Below, in pieces: positions 1 through 6,347 of a DNA stretch of 9,998 bases. The DNA comes from an uncultured Mediterranea sp. GTDB lineage: Bacteria > Bacteroidota > Bacteroidia > Bacteroidales > Bacteroidaceae. The stretch covers positions 1-9,998 of the forward strand of contig CAMGAL010000055.1 of assembly GCA_946007445.1 (NCBI GenBank). Direction: 5' to 3'. The position numbers and the translations under genes are program-made. How positions within the stretch are numbered: the stretch's first letter is position 1; every line of letters starts with the position of its first letter. The notes beneath the pieces are model-generated. The model was not told the DNA's origin and made no database searches. It worked only from the letters and a program-made list of their open reading frames with translations.

Positions 1-167
1 CCGGGCGGCAGCCCATCACCGATGCCGATCCGCGGTCCCGCTAGTCTTACTCAAAGCTGAGGGGTGGCCTTCACAAGGCCGGCATCGAAATCAACCGCAA
101 GGTGCTGGCCGATTTGGCGATGAACCATCCCGAAGCATTCAAGGCTATCGTAGCTAAGGTAAAGTAA
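1..167 (+). CDS. rplT: 50S ribosomal protein L20, C-terminal fragment (contig edge, 5' part corrupted)
   Basis: This is the C-terminal end of ribosomal protein L20, a 23S rRNA-binding protein of the large subunit needed early in 50S assembly. From position 45 the frame reads the classic L20 tail ([31 protein letters not shown] and so on), ending at TAA 165-167. Upstream of position 45 the same frame no longer resembles L20. A TAG stands at 42-44 where the family has Met before SYSKL, and AGG (Arg) stands at 60-62 where Met is expected. The surrounding bases still partly match the expected L20 codons in phase, so this looks like poor base calling at a contig end, not a real broken gene. L20 is essential, which supports that reading. 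Gene identity is certain; the first ~60 bases should not be trusted. Confidence 0.9.
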
Positions 168-201
168 AACAGCTTGATTAAAAACGAGATAGGCTGAGAG
201 C

Positions 202-236
202 AAAATGCCGTTCTGAAAAAGAGCGGCATTTTTTTT
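202..236 (+). terminator. Rho-independent terminator of rplT
   Basis: The arms 202-214 and 220-232 form a 13-bp stem (AAAATGCCGTTCT with AGAGCGGCATTTT, one G-T wobble) closed by a GAAAA loop. A run of T continues to 236. It lies 35 bases after the rplT stop and is oriented for plus-strand transcription. Confidence 0.9.
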
Positions 237-245
237 GTCTATTGC

Positions 246-276
246 TTGCATATCTCCGCAGAACGACCTATCTTTG
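246..276 (+). promoter_or_regulatory. Bacteroidetes-type promoter of the 6S-like RNA
   Basis: TATCTTTG at 269-276 matches the Bacteroidetes -7 element TAnnTTTG. A TTG at 246-248 lies 20 bases upstream as a -33 element, which is the usual spacing. Transcription would start near 282-285, just ahead of the closing stem of the structured RNA. Confidence 0.75.
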
Positions 277-282
277 TTGTAG

Positions 283-510
283 AAAAATGAGCCGCATCGG
301 TTGGATTGGGAAACTCATCAAAAATATCTGAAAACCGAGACCAAGCTTCGATTCTCAATGGCGGGCCACGCCCTTCGGGGTAACTTTATGTCGGTGGATT
401 ACAAAGAGGACGAGCACTCAAAACGTGTCATTCGGAGTTTCATCACATCATCGGTGCGGCTTTCCATACAGGAGATGTATACCATGGCATACATCTCCTG
501 CTTCTTTTTG
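283..510 (+). ncRNA. ssrS: Bacteroidales-1 class RNA, probable 6S RNA
   Basis: This is a structured RNA between its own promoter and terminator, with no convincing coding potential. The ends pair: 290-301 (AGCCGCATCGGT) with 450-461 (ATCGGTGCGGCT) makes a 12-bp closing stem with two G-T wobbles. Further in, 310-316 (GAAACTC) pairs perfectly with 435-441 (GAGTTTC), leaving asymmetric internal loops and a long arm between. A long irregular rod with a closing stem and an internal bubble is typical of 6S RNA, which binds the RNA polymerase holoenzyme and mimics an open promoter. The Bacteroidales-1 motif is known to lie downstream of the L20 gene, with a Bacteroidetes promoter and a terminator, as here. 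Later work, as I recall it, treats this motif as the Bacteroidales 6S RNA. The class is supported by position and fold; the 6S function is inferred. The 5' end is set from the promoter and the 3' end from the terminator, so both are approximate. Confidence 0.8.
469..510 (+). terminator. Terminator of the 6S-like RNA
   Basis: The arms 469-480 (CAGGAGATGTAT) and 489-500 (ATACATCTCCTG) form a perfect 12-bp stem with an 8-base loop. The T-rich stretch CTTCTTTTTG follows at 501-510. On the opposite strand no T tract follows, so it acts in the plus direction. Confidence 0.8.
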
Positions 511-521
511 TGTACGGTCCT

Positions 522-560
522 AAAAAAAACAACCATCGAAGCCAGGCTTCGATGGTTGTT
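522..560 (-). terminator. Terminator of the kdgK-eda operon
   Basis: The arms 528-543 and 545-560 are perfectly complementary over 16 bases (AACAACCATCGAAGCC), so the real stem is about 15 bp with a 3-base loop. Eight A residues at 522-529 become a T tract only on the minus strand. It sits 45 bases beyond the eda stop codon and faces the 6S-like RNA terminator 12 bases away, which insulates two convergent transcripts. Confidence 0.9.
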
Positions 561-605
561 CCCTTTAAACACCTTTAAACAAAATGAATTCAATCATTTA
601 TCTCT

Positions 606-1274
606 TTACTTGCGAGCTTCGGCAATATAGCCCAGCGCTTCGCGGCACTTGTCAGTGACGTATGCCCAGTCTTCGGCAGCGACCTTATCTTTGGGGAAGA
701 GCTTGGAGCCCATGCCTACGCAGAAGACGCCTGCCTTGATCCAAGAGGTGAGGTTCTCCTGAGTGGGTTCTACACCGCCGGTCACCATCAGTTTCGACCA
801 AGGCATAGGAGCCATCAGACCCTTCACCAGCTTCGGACCCAACACATCGCCGGGGAATATCTTGCAGAGGTCGCAACCCACTTCCTGGGCAGCACCTACC
901 TCGCTGACGCTACCGCAACCCGGTGTATAGGCCACCAGACGACGATTGCAGATTTTGGCGATTTCGGGGTTGAAGAGAGGACCTACAATGAAGCAGGCAC
1001 CCAGCTGCAGGTAGAGAGCAGCCGTTGCAGGATCTACAATAGAACCAACGCCCATAGCCATTTCGGGGCACTCCTTGGCAGCAAACTTCACCACTTCGGC
1101 AAATACCTCGTGAGCAAAGTCACCACGGTTGGTGAATTCGAAAGCACGGACACCGCCCTCATAGCAGGCCTTCACTACTTTCTTCGCAACCTCCGCATCT
1201 TTGTGGTAGAATACGGGAACCATGCCGGTTGAACCAATCTTGTTCAGCACAGCCACTTTATCAAATTTTGCCAT
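606..1274 (-). CDS. eda: 2-dehydro-3-deoxy-phosphogluconate (KDPG) aldolase
   Basis: This 222-residue cytoplasmic class I aldolase splits KDPG into pyruvate and glyceraldehyde-3-phosphate, the last step of hexuronate and Entner-Doudoroff catabolism. The length is normal for the family. The catalytic Glu lies in FEFTNR (E46). The Schiff-base Lys lies in CKIFPGD (K138), matching K133 of the E. coli enzyme. The phosphate-binding end of the TIM barrel is visible as TGGVEPT and CVGMGSKLF near residues 165-195. The start ATG (1272-1274) lies 31 bases after the kdgK stop in an A/T-rich gap without a promoter, so the two genes form one operon that ends at the hairpin 522-560. Regulation is probably through the divergent kdgK promoter. 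Some members of this family also act on other 2-keto-3-deoxy or 2-keto-4-hydroxy acids; the neighbours argue for KDPG. Confidence 0.95.
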   Translation of the reverse strand: MAKFDKVAVLNKIGSTGMVPVFYHKDAEVAKKVVKACYEGGVRAFEFTNRGDFAHEVFAEVVKFAAKECPEMAMGVGSIVDPATAALYLQLGACFIVGPLFNPEIAKICNRRLVAYTPGCGSVSEVGAAQEVGCDLCKIFPGDVLGPKLVKGLMAPMPWSKLMVTGGVEPTQENLTSWIKAGVFCVGMGSKLFPKDKVAAEDWAYVTDKCREALGYIAEARK

Positions 1275-1305
1275 CTTTATTATTTACGATTTTACGATTT
1301 ACGAA

Positions 1306-2331
1306 TTATCGTTGTACACGACCACTGGCATCACCACCGGCCAAAGCCTCAACTTCTTCTACCGACACGAGGTTGAAGTCACCATTGATGGTGTGCTTGA
1401 GGGCAGAGGCTGCTACAGCAAACTCCAGAGCTTCACCTTGATTGGGCTTGGTGAGCAGACCGTGGATGATACCGCCCGAGAACGAGTCACCGCCACCTAC
1501 ACGGTCGATGATGGGGTTGATGTCGTAACGCTTGGACTCATAGAACTCCTCACCGTTGTAAATCATAGCCTTCCAGCCGTTGTGAGTAGCCGAGAAAGAC
1601 TCGCGCAGTGTAGAGATGACATACTTGAAACCGAACTCCTTGGCCATGGCCGTGAAGATGCCTTTGTAGCCGGCAGCATCCGTCTTACCACCTTCCACAT
1701 CAGCATCAGGCTTGAAGCCGAGGCAGAGTTCAGCATCCTCTTCGTTGCCAATGCAGACATCTACATACTGCATGAGGGGCTTCATGATGGACTGTGCCTT
1801 CTCCTTCGTCCAGAGTTTCTTGCGGAAGTTGAGGTCAACAGACACCGTGACGTTGTGACGCTTGGCTGCTTCACAAGCCAACTTGGTCAGCTCGGCAGCC
1901 TTGTCAGAGATAGCCGGCGTAATGCCCGACCAGTGGAACCAGTCGGCTCCCTCCATGATAGCATCGAAATCGAAGTCCTGAGGATCGGCCTCAGCAATAG
2001 CCGAGTGAGCACGGTCGTAGATGACCTTGCTGGGACGCATGCTGGCGCCAGTCTCCAGATAGTAGATACCTACACGGTCGCCACCGCGAGCAATGAAGTC
2101 AGTCTTGACACCATACTTGCGCAGTGCATTGACAGCCGACTGACCTATTTCGTGCTTGGGCAACTTGGTTACAAAGTAAGCCTCATGTCCATAGTTGGCG
2201 CAGCTGACAGCCACATTGGCCTCACCGCCACCATATACTACATCAAAAGAGTCTGACTGAACAAAACGTGTGTTTCCAGGAGTGGAGAGTCTCAGCATGA
2301 TCTCACCCAACGTTACGACTTTCTTTCCCAT
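1306..2331 (-). CDS. kdgK: 2-dehydro-3-deoxygluconokinase (KDG kinase), PfkB family
   Basis: This 341-residue cytoplasmic sugar kinase phosphorylates 2-keto-3-deoxygluconate with ATP to give KDPG, the substrate of the next gene, eda. It has the PfkB ribokinase fold signatures: a substrate-binding Gly-rich segment GGGEANVA at residues 34-41, and the C-terminal signature DRVGGGDSFSGG beginning near residue 276, whose second Asp (about D282) is the catalytic base in this family. The N-terminal MGKKVVTLGEIMLRLSTPG is the usual start of Bacteroides KDG kinases, which fixes the ATG at 2329-2331. It is the first gene of the kdgK-eda operon, with a leader of about 130 bases down from the divergent control region. 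KDG kinase is favoured over other PfkB kinases because it sits between altronate dehydratase and KDPG aldolase genes. Confidence 0.93.
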   Translation of the reverse strand: MGKKVVTLGEIMLRLSTPGNTRFVQSDSFDVVYGGGEANVAVSCANYGHEAYFVTKLPKHEIGQSAVNALRKYGVKTDFIARGGDRVGIYYLETGASMRPSKVIYDRAHSAIAEADPQDFDFDAIMEGADWFHWSGITPAISDKAAELTKLACEAAKRHNVTVSVDLNFRKKLWTKEKAQSIMKPLMQYVDVCIGNEEDAELCLGFKPDADVEGGKTDAAGYKGIFTAMAKEFGFKYVISTLRESFSATHNGWKAMIYNGEEFYESKRYDINPIIDRVGGGDSFSGGIIHGLLTKPNQGEALEFAVAASALKHTINGDFNLVSVEEVEALAGGDASGRVQR

Positions 2332-2462
2332 AATTGTTTCTATTAGAATATTAAAAAGTGATTAAAAAATATCTTTCAAATTACTACAATTTTGCTATTA
2401 TATACGCTAACCCACTGATACTACGAAAGGTAGCTCCATAAGGTAGCGGTTTCCCATAGTTC

Positions 2463-2475
2463 CGTGTGCGGGCAC
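2463..2475. promoter_or_regulatory. Operator O1 of the LacI-type regulator (kdgK side)
   Basis: CGTGTGCGGGCAC contains the palindrome GTGC-GG-GCAC (2466-2475), extended to TGTGC-GG-GCACA at 2465-2476. The same 13-mer, with one base change, recurs at 2545-2557. It directly abuts the -7 box of the minus-strand promoter, so binding would block kdgK transcription. The pairing of this site with the LacI-type regulator is inferred from the duplication and the position. Confidence 0.75.
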
Positions 2476-2503
2476 AAAGGTACGACTTTTTTTGAAATAC
2501 AAA
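2475..2503 (-). promoter_or_regulatory. Promoter of kdgK-eda
   Basis: Read on the minus strand, TACCTTTG (2482 down to 2475) matches the TAnnTTTG -7 element. TTTG at 2503-2500 is a possible -33 element, 17 bases upstream, slightly shorter than the usual 19-21. Operator O1 overlaps the last bases of the -7 box and covers the expected start site. Confidence 0.65.
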
Positions 2504-2520
2504 AAATTATCGTATATTTG
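2491..2520 (+). promoter_or_regulatory. Promoter of the lacI-uxaA-adh operon
   Basis: TATATTTG at 2513-2520 matches the -7 consensus. TTTG at 2491-2494 is a possible -33 element, 18 bases upstream. Transcription would start near 2526-2528 and run through operator O2. The -33 regions of this promoter and the kdgK promoter are only a few bases apart, back to back. Confidence 0.65.
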
Positions 2521-2544
2521 TGTCGAAAATTTTAAGATTATTAT

Positions 2545-2557
2545 CGTGTGCGAGCAC
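2545..2557. promoter_or_regulatory. Operator O2 of the LacI-type regulator (regulator side)
   Basis: CGTGTGCGAGCAC contains the perfect half sites GTGC and GCAC around GA (2548-2557) and matches O1 in 12 of 13 positions. It lies about 25 bases downstream of the plus-strand -7 box, in the early transcribed region and just before the lacI start. The centres of O1 and O2 are 82 bp apart. Confidence 0.75.
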
Positions 2558-2571
2558 GAAAACCACCCATT

Positions 2572-3627
2572 ATGGAGAGAATTCGTATCAAAGACATAGC
2601 CAAATTGGCCCAAGTATCGGTAGGAACCGTCGATCGGGTACTGCACGGAAGGAGCGGCGTATCCCAAGCCAGCAAGCAGCGGGTGGAAGAGATTCTGGAG
2701 CGCCTTCACTATCGACCCAATATGTACGCCAGTGCCTTGGCTTCCAATCGGCACTATGCCTTTGACTGTCTGCTGCCCCAGCACGACGACGGAGAATACT
2801 GGACCGAAGTGCAACAAGGCATCCAACAGGCACTCACCTCATACACCGACTTCAATATCACCGTTCGCCTCAGCTACTACGACCCCTATGATTATCATTC
2901 GTTTGCAGAGGCTTCAGCGGCCATTTTGGAGCAGTCCCCCGACGGTGTGCTCTTCGCTCCTACCGCTCCGGCCTATAGCAAGCCATTCACCGATGCACTG
3001 AGCCAGCGGAATACACCTTATATATACATTGACTCCAATATACCCGATGAGCCGGCACTCTCATTCTTCGGACAGAACTCGCACCAAAGCGGCATCTTCG
3101 CGGCTCGTATGCTGATGCTACTGGCCGGCGAGCAGGCTCAAGAGGTGGTCATCTTCCGCAAAATCAACGAAGGCATCGTAGGCTCTAACCAGCAGGAACG
3201 GCGAGAAATAGGATTCCGCACCTACATGGCCCAACACCACCCGACCTGCACCATTTGGGAACTGGACCTGCATGCCAAGCGCAACAGTGAGGATGCCCAG
3301 ATGCTCAACCAATTCTTTGCCGAACATCCTCATGTGGCCAACGGCATCACCTTCAATTCCAAGGCATACATCATCGGCGAATACCTCCGCCAACATCCCG
3401 AAAAGCAGTTCCACCTCATGGGCTACGACCTGCTGCAGCGCAATGTAGAGTGCCTTCGTCGAGGCGAAATCGTCTTCCTCATTGCCCAACAGCCCACATT
3501 GCAGGGATTCAACGGCATCAAAGCCCTCTGCGACCACTTGATTCTCAAACAGGAGGTGGCTCGCGAGCACTTCATGCCCATCGACCTGCTGACCAAAGAG
3601 ACTATCGATTTTTACTATAACAAATAA
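2572..3627 (+). CDS. LacI-family transcriptional regulator of the KDG / galacturonate genes
   Basis: This 351-residue repressor-type regulator has an N-terminal LacI helix-turn-helix at residues 4-25 (IRIKDIAKLAQVSVGTVDRV). The hinge helix PNMYASALAS at 49-58 includes L56, the leucine that wedges into operator DNA in E. coli LacI. A periplasmic-binding-protein-like sugar-sensing domain runs from about residue 62 to the end. I chose ATG 2572. An upstream in-frame GTG at 2548 lies inside operator O2, and the family begins a few residues before the HTH. It is the first gene of the plus operon, with uxaA following 7 bases after its stop. The two operator copies in front of it and of kdgK suggest autoregulation and control of both arms. 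The effector is unknown; KDG or a hexuronate intermediate is plausible from the neighbours. The HTH has Asp at position 21 where most LacI proteins have Ser. Confidence 0.9.
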   Translation: MERIRIKDIAKLAQVSVGTVDRVLHGRSGVSQASKQRVEEILERLHYRPNMYASALASNRHYAFDCLLPQHDDGEYWTEVQQGIQQALTSYTDFNITVRLSYYDPYDYHSFAEASAAILEQSPDGVLFAPTAPAYSKPFTDALSQRNTPYIYIDSNIPDEPALSFFGQNSHQSGIFAARMLMLLAGEQAQEVVIFRKINEGIVGSNQQERREIGFRTYMAQHHPTCTIWELDLHAKRNSEDAQMLNQFFAEHPHVANGITFNSKAYIIGEYLRQHPEKQFHLMGYDLLQRNVECLRRGEIVFLIAQQPTLQGFNGIKALCDHLILKQEVAREHFMPIDLLTKETIDFYYNK

Positions 3628-3634
3628 ATAAACT

Positions 3635-5128
3635 ATGGAAACCAAGTATCTGAAAATCAATCCTGCTGACAACGTAGCTGTGGCTATCTCAGCACTGAAA
3701 GCAGGCGAAACCATTCAAGTGGACGGACACGACATTACACTCAACGAAGATGTGCCTGCCGGACATAAGTTTGCACTGAAAGACTTTGCCCAAGGCGAAG
3801 ACATCGTCAAGTACGGCTACCCCATCGGCCATGCCCGTGAAGCCAAGAAGCAGGGCGACTGGATGAACGAGCACAACATCCAGACCAATCTGGCCGGTCT
3901 GCTGGAGTATAGCTACAACCCTGTCAATGCCGACCTTCACATTGCCGACCGACACCTGACCTTCCAGGGCTACCGTCGTGCGAACGGCGATGTAGGTGTG
4001 CGCAACGAGATATGGATTGTGCCCACCGTAGGCTGCGTGAATGGTATCGTAGGCCAGCTGGCCGAAAGCCTGCGCCACGAAACCGGCTGCCAGGGAGTGG
4101 ATGCCATCATGGCCTATCCGCACAACTACGGATGCTCGCAGCTGGGCGATGACCATGAGAATACCAAGAAGATTCTGCGCGACCTCGTGTTGCATCCCAA
4201 TGCCGGTGCCGTTCTGGTTGTAGGACTGGGATGCGAGAACAACCAGCCCGACATCTTCCGCGAGTTCCTGGGCGAATATGATACCAACCGCATCCGCTTC
4301 ATGGTGACACAGAAAGTGCTCGGCGACGAATACGAAGAGGGCATGAAGATCTTGCGCGAACTCTACGCCATCGCCAGCCAGGACCGCCGTGAGGAAATTC
4401 CTCTCAGCGAACTGCGTATCGGTCTGAAGTGTGGTGGATCAGACGGATTCTCCGGCATCACGGCCAATCCGCTGCTGGGCATGTTCAGCGACTTCCTTGT
4501 GGCACAGGGCGGCACCAGCGTGCTGACCGAAGTGCCCGAGATGTTTGGTGCCGAAACCATTCTGATGAACCGTTGCCGCACACCGGAACTCTTCGACCAG
4601 ACTGTGAAGCTCATCAACGACTTCAAGGAATACTTCCTCTCACATGGCGAACCTGTGGGCGAAAATCCCTCACCGGGTAACAAAGCCGGAGGTATCTCCA
4701 CATTGGAAGACAAAGCCCTGGGCTGCACCCAGAAGTGTGGCAAGAGCTACGTGGAAGGTGTACTGCCCTACGGAGAGCGTTTGAAGGTGAAAGGCTTGAA
4801 CCTGCTGTCGGCTCCCGGCAACGACCTGGTGGCTGCCACGGCATTGGCTTCGGCAGGTTGCCACATGGTGCTCTTCACAACCGGTCGTGGCACCCCCTTT
4901 GGCACCTATGTACCCACCATGAAGATCTCCACCAACTCTACACTGGCCAAGAACAAGCCTACTTGGATTGACTTCAACGCCGGCGTCATCGTGGAGAACG
5001 AACCCATGGAGCAGACCTGCGAACGCTTCATCGACTACGTCATCCGCGTAGCCAGTGGCGAGTTTGTCAACAACGAGAAGAAAGGCTACAAGGAAATCGC
5101 CATCTTCAAGACTGGAGTAACCTTATAA
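3635..5128 (+). CDS. uxaA: Altronate dehydratase
   Basis: This 497-residue cytoplasmic enzyme dehydrates D-altronate to 2-keto-3-deoxygluconate, feeding KdgK and Eda encoded on the other strand. It has the full two-part structure of the UxaA/GarD family. An N-terminal SAF-type domain (about residues 10-85, including VPAGHKFAL) is followed by the large catalytic region. Family hallmarks are GDVGVRNE (118-125), YPHNYGCSQ (161-169), GLGCENNQPD (197-206), KCGGSDGFSG, and TTGRGTPFGTYVPTMK near the C-terminus. Cysteines C134, C167 and C200 are candidates for metal binding, because E. coli UxaA is iron-dependent, but this is inference. The length is normal. The start is 7 bases after the regulator stop, with no promoter between, so the two are co-transcribed. 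GarD (galactarate dehydratase) is a paralogue; the KDG kinase and aldolase context favours altronate. Confidence 0.92.
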   Translation: METKYLKINPADNVAVAISALKAGETIQVDGHDITLNEDVPAGHKFALKDFAQGEDIVKYGYPIGHAREAKKQGDWMNEHNIQTNLAGLLEYSYNPVNADLHIADRHLTFQGYRRANGDVGVRNEIWIVPTVGCVNGIVGQLAESLRHETGCQGVDAIMAYPHNYGCSQLGDDHENTKKILRDLVLHPNAGAVLVVGLGCENNQPDIFREFLGEYDTNRIRFMVTQKVLGDEYEEGMKILRELYAIASQDRREEIPLSELRIGLKCGGSDGFSGITANPLLGMFSDFLVAQGGTSVLTEVPEMFGAETILMNRCRTPELFDQTVKLINDFKEYFLSHGEPVGENPSPGNKAGGISTLEDKALGCTQKCGKSYVEGVLPYGERLKVKGLNLLSAPGNDLVAATALASAGCHMVLFTTGRGTPFGTYVPTMKISTNSTLAKNKPTWIDFNAGVIVENEPMEQTCERFIDYVIRVASGEFVNNEKKGYKEIAIFKTGVTL

Positions 5129-5192
5129 AATAAAAACCGAAAGATATAAACTCAAAAACTCACCAAGTCAAAAACTTATTAACTAAAAAACT

Positions 5193-6347
5193 ATGGTAAA
5201 CCGTTTTATTCTCAATGAAGTATCATACTTCGGCGCCGGAGCACGCAAACAGTTGCCCGAAGTACTGCAACGACTTAATCTACATAAGGCATTGGTAGCC
5301 ACCGACAAGGGACTGCTGAAAGTAGGTACTGCCAAGATGGTGACCGATGTGCTGGACGAAGCCGGATTCCCCTACGAAATCTATAGTGAAATCAAGCCCA
5401 ACCCCACCGTGACCAACGTGAAGCAAGGCGTAGAGGCCTTCAAGGCCTCGGGTGCTGACTGCCTCATCGCCATCGGTGGCGGCTCCTCCATGGACACCGC
5501 CAAAGGTATTGGTATCGTCACCACCAATCCTGAGTTTGCCGATGTCGTTTCGCTGGAAGGCTGCGCTCCCACCCGCAACAAGTCCATCCCCATCATCGCC
5601 CTGCCCACCACAGCCGGTACCGGTGCCGAGGTGACCATCAACTACGTCATCATCGACGAAGAGAAGCAGAAGAAGATGGTATGCGTCGACCCCAACGATA
5701 TCCCTGCCGTAGCCATCATCGACCCTGAACTGATGTACTCATTGCCCAAAGGCCTCACGGCTGCTACCGGTATGGACGCTCTGACTCATGCCATCGAGGG
5801 TTACATCACCAAGGGTGCCTGGATTATGTCCGATATGTACGAATTGCAGGCCATCCAGATGATTGCCCAGCACCTGCCCACCGCCGTCGAAGAGCCCACC
5901 AACCCCGTAGGTCGCGAAGGCATGGCACTGGCACAGTACATCGCCGCACAGGCTTTCTCCAACGTCGGTCTGGGTCTGGTACACGGCATGGCTCACCCCA
6001 TGGGTTCGCTGCACGACGTGCCCCACGGCGTAGCCAACGCCCTGCTGCTGCCCACCATCATGGAGTACAACATGCCCTGCTGCATCGAGAAGTATGGCGT
6101 GATAGCCCGCACGATGGGTGTCGATACCACCGGCATGACGGCTGAAGAAGCCGCACAGGCTGCTTGCGATGCCGTCAAGGCACTCTCCATCCGCGTAGGC
6201 ATCCCGCAGCACCTCAGCGAGCTGGGCATCAAGGAGGAGGACATCCCCGCCCTGGCCGCACAGGCCATCAGCGATGTTTGCACTCCGGGCAACCCCCGCG
6301 ACGTGGACGAAGCCACCATCATCGAGCTGTATAAGAAGGTATTGTAA
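5193..6347 (+). CDS. Iron-containing alcohol dehydrogenase, FucO (lactaldehyde reductase)-like
   Basis: This 384-residue group III NAD(P)-dependent dehydrogenase has a Rossmann-like N-terminal half with the nucleotide-binding GGGSSMDTAKG (95-105), ALPTTAGTGAE (136-146), and an all-helical iron-binding half. The metal ligands are intact: D195 and H199 in GMDALTHAIEGY, H264 in GLVHGMAHP, and H278 in DVPHGVANA. The C-terminal DVCTPGNPR closely resembles E. coli FucO. A 64-base A-rich gap of short CAAAAACT-like units, without promoter or hairpin, separates it from uxaA, so it probably shares that transcript. No fucose or rhamnose genes are present. Its position beside uxaA suggests a redox step of hexuronate catabolism, such as reduction of tagaturonate, which normally needs the unrelated UxaB. 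Lactaldehyde or another aldehyde is an equally possible substrate. Fold and cofactor class are firm; substrate is not. Confidence 0.85.
   Translation: MVNRFILNEVSYFGAGARKQLPEVLQRLNLHKALVATDKGLLKVGTAKMVTDVLDEAGFPYEIYSEIKPNPTVTNVKQGVEAFKASGADCLIAIGGGSSMDTAKGIGIVTTNPEFADVVSLEGCAPTRNKSIPIIALPTTAGTGAEVTINYVIIDEEKQKKMVCVDPNDIPAVAIIDPELMYSLPKGLTAATGMDALTHAIEGYITKGAWIMSDMYELQAIQMIAQHLPTAVEEPTNPVGREGMALAQYIAAQAFSNVGLGLVHGMAHPMGSLHDVPHGVANALLLPTIMEYNMPCCIEKYGVIARTMGVDTTGMTAEEAAQAACDAVKALSIRVGIPQHLSELGIKEEDIPALAAQAISDVCTPGNPRDVDEATIIELYKKVL

Noticed and set aside
287..331. A 14-codon ATG frame at the 5' end of the 6S-like RNA
   Set aside because: Too short, would be nearly leaderless, and its bases form the closing stem of the RNA.
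301..630. A 109-codon plus-strand open frame between rplT and eda
   Set aside because: It runs through the 6S-like RNA and two terminator hairpins and into the eda 3' end, starts at TTG, and resembles no protein.
1222..2256. A 344-codon open frame on the plus strand, antisense to kdgK
   Set aside because: It lies almost wholly inside kdgK, has no family resemblance, and is explained by codon bias of the real minus-strand gene.
2548..2571. GTG at 2548 as the start of the LacI-type regulator
   Set aside because: The GTG is the first triplet of the operator O2 palindrome; ATG 2572 puts the helix-turn-helix and hinge at the numbering usual for LacI proteins.
3118..3714. Antisense open frame across the 3' half of the LacI-type gene and the uxaA start
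   Set aside because: A shadow of two well-recognised plus-strand genes; no recognisable domain.
5129..5192. A-rich repeated CAAAAACT-like units between uxaA and the dehydrogenase gene, considered as a repeat array or regulatory element
   Set aside because: Units are irregular, there is no hairpin or promoter match, and A-rich leaders are ordinary before Bacteroidetes start codons.
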